Source: Takakia lepidozioides
Taxonomy: Eukaryota; Streptophyta; Takakiopsida; Takakiales; Takakiaceae
Assembly: GCA_030704615.1 (NCBI GenBank)
Contig: CM060732.1
Location: 22,322,001 to 22,382,000 of the forward strand
Reading direction: 5' to 3'
DNA length: 60,000 nt
Shown: positions 57,023 to 60,000 of the stretch, in pieces
Layout of the letters: each line of letters opens with the position of its first letter
Numbering within the stretch: the stretch's first letter is position 1
Notes under the pieces: model-generated
Databases searched by the model: none
What the model saw: only the letters and a program-made list of their open reading frames with translations
Told to the model about the DNA's origin: nothing
Made by a program: the position numbers and the translations under genes

Positions 57023-58964
57023 CTACCCACCATTTGTTGTCTAGCCCACTATGCTTCAATATTGTCCTTACTGCTTCTACCAATGACCGGTTCTTACGTT
57101 CAGCCACCCCGTTCTGCTCTGGGATGTATGGAGCAGTCAATTGACGCTCAATTCATTCTCTCATGCAAAATTGAGCAAAAGCATTTGACTTGTACTCCCC
57201 TCCATTGTCAGAGCGCAATTTCTTGATTCGCTTCCCTATCTGTGTTTCTACCAGAGACTTATAGATCTTGAACTTGTCTAAAGCTTCACTTTTATTCTTC
57301 AGAAAATAAACTAGTGTTCTCCTAGACAAATCATCTATGAACGTTATAAAGTATTTTACTCCTCTTATTGATATTGTTTACATGGGGGCCGCAAACGTCT
57401 GAATGTACCAACTCCAACAGCTCCACGACACGACTTCCTCCTCCTTTATGAAATAAATGCCTATGTTGTTTGTCAAATATGTACTCTTCGCAAAAAGAGG
57501 TTCCAACTGAGCAATCAATATTGAAATCTTGAACCATGTTCTTAGAATGCATTAGACGTAGAATTTTAATACTGAGATGGGCCAACCTACGATGCCAAAG
57601 ATCAACTCTTCTGTCTTTGACGATTAAGGCACTTTCAGACGCTTTATCTTTAGATAAGACTGAAGAAGCACACAACTTATACAAGTTACATTCTCTCACC
57701 CCCTTCGCCACCACATCTCCATCTGTTGTCTTCGAAAGACAATAATTAGCATGAAACTCAAATTGTAATCCAGAGTCAGTAACTTTACTCACTGACAGTA
57801 AATTCTTGGTCAACTCTGGAACAAATAACACATCATCTATATACTTCTTTCTTCTTTCTTGCATAACGCAAACCTGGCCTTGACCCTGAATTATGTCACT
57901 ACTGTCGTCTCCCAAGTAAACCTTCCGAGCAAGATCCCATTGTTTGTACTTTCCAAATAGATATTTGTTAGAGGTCATATGTTGAGAAGCCCCCGAGTCA
58001 ATATACCAGTCATCAAGATCCTTTGAGAAAGAAGTAGAGAGAACCGTAACAAATAGTTTCTCATAAGCAATACTATCAGCATCCTCCACTGAGTTAGTTT
58101 GGGTCTTTCCATCTCTCTTTTTCATCTGCCCGTCTGTCATTCTCTTCCTACATTGCTTCGTCATGTGACCGACTTTCTTACAATAAAAGCATTTACCCTT
58201 AAATTCTTTTTTCGTAGGTGTAAGAGAACTACTTGACAAACAATTTGACGACCCTTTTGTTGGTGTACTACTAAGACTCATATTGTTATTTTTATTTCCT
58301 TCTGAGGCTCATTTCTTTTTATTAAGACCTGATTTCCTTCCGCAAATAAAGCAACACTCTCAGTTGTCCCAACCCCGAAATCTCTTCGCCTCATCTCTTC
58401 TTGTAGTAGCATTCCAATTACCCTTTCTATAGTTAACGCTTGCTGATTACTAAGAGAAATGACTAGGCTATCAAAAGATTCTGGTAGACTACCTAATAAG
58501 GTGACTACCTGATCGTCTGCAGACATAGGAGACCCTACCCCTGCCAATTGAACGATTAATGATCTAAAGTTACTAACATGCTCTGCTACAGATTCTGATT
58601 CAGACATTTTTAAATGGAGCAGTTGTCTTCTTAAATAAAGCTTAGAAGTGACATCTTTCGTTTCAAATACTGTCACTAAATGATCCCACGCTGCCTTAGA
58701 TGTTGTAGCCTGACTGACATGCAAAAGCTGAGAGTCTTATAAGTTTAATATGATTGATGAAAGTGTTTTTCCATTTCTCTTCTCCCACTCTTTCACAGCA
58801 TTTTGATGTGTAGCAGCAGGCTTCGCTTCAGTCCCGTCTACTATGGACCAAAGATCTCTATCTAATAATAGCATTCGGATCTTCAGCTTCCAAATATGGA
58901 AATTTTCTCCGTCAAACGTATCTATTAAACGGAGTCTTCTCGAGTTCCTGACTACTCCAGCCAT
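57023..58964 (-). pseudogene. Copia gag, protease and integrase
   Basis: Gag starts at ATG 58964 (LIDTFDGENFHIWKLKIRML), continues after TAA 58739 in the same frame (AAWDHLVTVFETKD, LRRQLLHLKM), and shifts near 58280 to a CCHC knuckle (CFYCKKVGHMTKQC). Protease has DWYIDSGASQHMT. The pre-integrase region (DLWHRRLAHLS) leads to integrase: Asp in HSDVCGP, RSDNGGEY and the Glu block NGVAERKNRS. A shift near 57355 and a TGA near 57165 break it. It is cut at 57023 by the solo LTR. Confidence 0.9.
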
Positions 58965-59024
58965 GCTTACGAATTGATCTAGTTCTCTCTTAGAAACGAC
59001 ACTATCTTTCTGCCTTGCTCTCTA

Positions 59025-59040
59025 CATGGCTCTGATACCA
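59025..59040 (-). promoter_or_regulatory. Copia primer-binding site
   Basis: The minus strand reads TGGTATCAGAGCCATG, the classical initiator tRNA-Met site of plant copia elements, directly against the LTR end. Confidence 0.9.
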
Positions 59041-59265
59041 TGTCACAATTCCTAAAATCCCATAGACTTGACAAGACAAGACAATGACAACAAGAGAGAG
59101 ATAGAACGCTTTCACGGAGCATAACATTAAAGATATGATCACAATACAAACAGGAATATCTGCCTTGATGCCAACTGACATATGAAACCCGTGTACCAAC
59201 CAACGTAACAGCTAACTACTTAGAACTGACTAGTAACTGCTACTCAACGTTCAGGTACCATAGGG
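59041..59265 (-). repeat. Copia 5' LTR (outer end approximate)
   Basis: The inner end (TGACA on the minus strand) is fixed by the primer site. The outer end is uncertain because no partner LTR is in the window; a plausible end lies near 59265. Confidence 0.5.
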
Positions 59266-60000
59266 TGTGATGCTTCATATCATTAACAAGATTACCATGA
59301 TTCCTGGAACTTACTCAATTTATCTTGGCCTTCCCCATATTCTTGGCCTACAGCCTTGCTGAGGATGCCCTCGAGGATGCTCTGCAGAAGGCACTTAGTG
59401 TGAAATGACAGTTGACAATGATCCGTAACTTACATTTCATTCATGAAGATTGCAAATTTTTGGCATCACTGCGAGTGGATAACACATTGCACATCCAGTG
59501 CAAACTGGGAAATCTGCATATGCACATTTATATGCACCGCTTGACAAACGCACGATGAAGCTATAAGAACTGCAGGTGTTAACAAAAATCACAGGTTAAG
59601 TTCGAACTTAACTTCATATCCAGCTGATGGAGTTTCTCCTCCTTCAGGAATGACAAAGAATTGTTTTTCTAACGAGTTGGGGGACTCAGGCTGATGAGCG
59701 CTGTCCTATCCGGCAGTCAACACGTATATCTTGAAGTCTATCTGTTTAAATTTATCTACATTGAATCGTGTATTCTTGTTTGCCAAATGTACAAACGTGA
59801 ATTAAAATCATAGCACTTCAGGAGCAATGGTCTGGAGAAGTATCAACTACTCAATGGTACGCTCCTCAGCACCAGTCGCCCTCCACTGTCCGTCCCGGGC
59901 CGATGCCAATGAGCAAGCCCCAATCCTTGCCGTCTCCTGTTGTAGATGCGCCTGCCTTCAGTGAGCGACTGTGAAGGTGAAAACTTGATCACTGGTGTGA
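59266..60000. other. Unassigned; possible terminal exon
   Basis: At 59320-59408 one frame reads QFILAFPIFLAYSLAEDALE and ends in a TGA, which might be the last exon of a host gene, but no other exon is visible. The rest shows no signal. Confidence 0.25.

Larger units (their letters stand above)
54788..59040 (-). mobile_element. Ty1/copia element, 5' two-thirds, with insertions
   Basis: Reading right to left: LTR, PBS, gag, zinc knuckle, protease, integrase, linker and the start of RT. It contains a solo LTR (56417-57022) and a chromovirus-type LTR plus primer site (54907 to about 55695). RT resumes at 54906 and stops near 54788, where an inverted 3' segment follows. No 3' LTR is identified. 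Confidence 0.85.

Overview
The window looks like nuclear DNA of a green-lineage (streptophyte) eukaryote. The reasons are one intact eight-exon gene for a plastid-type PHT4/ANTR anion transporter, GT-AG introns, plant-type Ty3/gypsy (Athila/Tat-like and chromodomain) and Ty1/copia retrotransposons with plant-type primer sites, and BED/hAT and pogo-like DNA transposons. A repeat-rich charophyte such as Chara is my best guess, but that is recall of style and was not tested. Nearly everything except the transporter is decayed or mobile DNA. || Layout. 1-4.0 kb: a decayed spliced gene with a methyltransferase-like motif, then a hAT C-terminal fragment. 4.3-7.3 kb: a decayed BED/hAT transposase on the minus strand, flanked by arrays of GCGACCACC/GGTGGTCGC palindromes and ending in a hAT-like terminus. 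7.3-9.3 kb: a spliced FCP1/HAD-like gene broken by a 649-bp MITE and joined to a pogo-like transposase fragment. 10.2-10.8 kb: an unrecognised spliced gene. 13-14.6 kb: a tRNA-like repeat and a gypsy scrap. 14.9-18.6 kb: nested satellites. 18.7-39.0 kb: a RING-type gene on the minus strand, split by a 16.9-kb Athila/Tat-like LTR element (19059-35954, target duplication GCAAC) that itself holds a truncated chromovirus. 39.4-41.3 kb: two more palindrome arrays. 41.6-43.1 kb: a decayed protein-kinase-like gene. 43.2-47 kb: repeats and a retropepsin-like scrap. 48.6-52.8 kb: the intact transporter. 54.0-59.3 kb: a minus-strand copia element with an inverted 3' segment, a chromovirus-type LTR and a solo LTR. 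|| Most interesting: the two hAT-like termini at 7280 and 40473 face each other across 33 kb, and the same 8-mer AACTGGGG lies against both. Reading from 40472 into 7289, with one copy of the 8-mer, joins two halves of one open reading frame in frame. The segment between the termini therefore appears circularly permuted, or else reflects tandem duplication or misassembly. In addition, three different genes (hAT transposase, kinase-like, RING-type) share a promoter layout of palindromic array, then TATA box 45-75 bp on, then ATG about 300-360 bp further; two of the three also have a TGACGT cluster and terminus upstream, with almost the same total length (about 1.08 kb).
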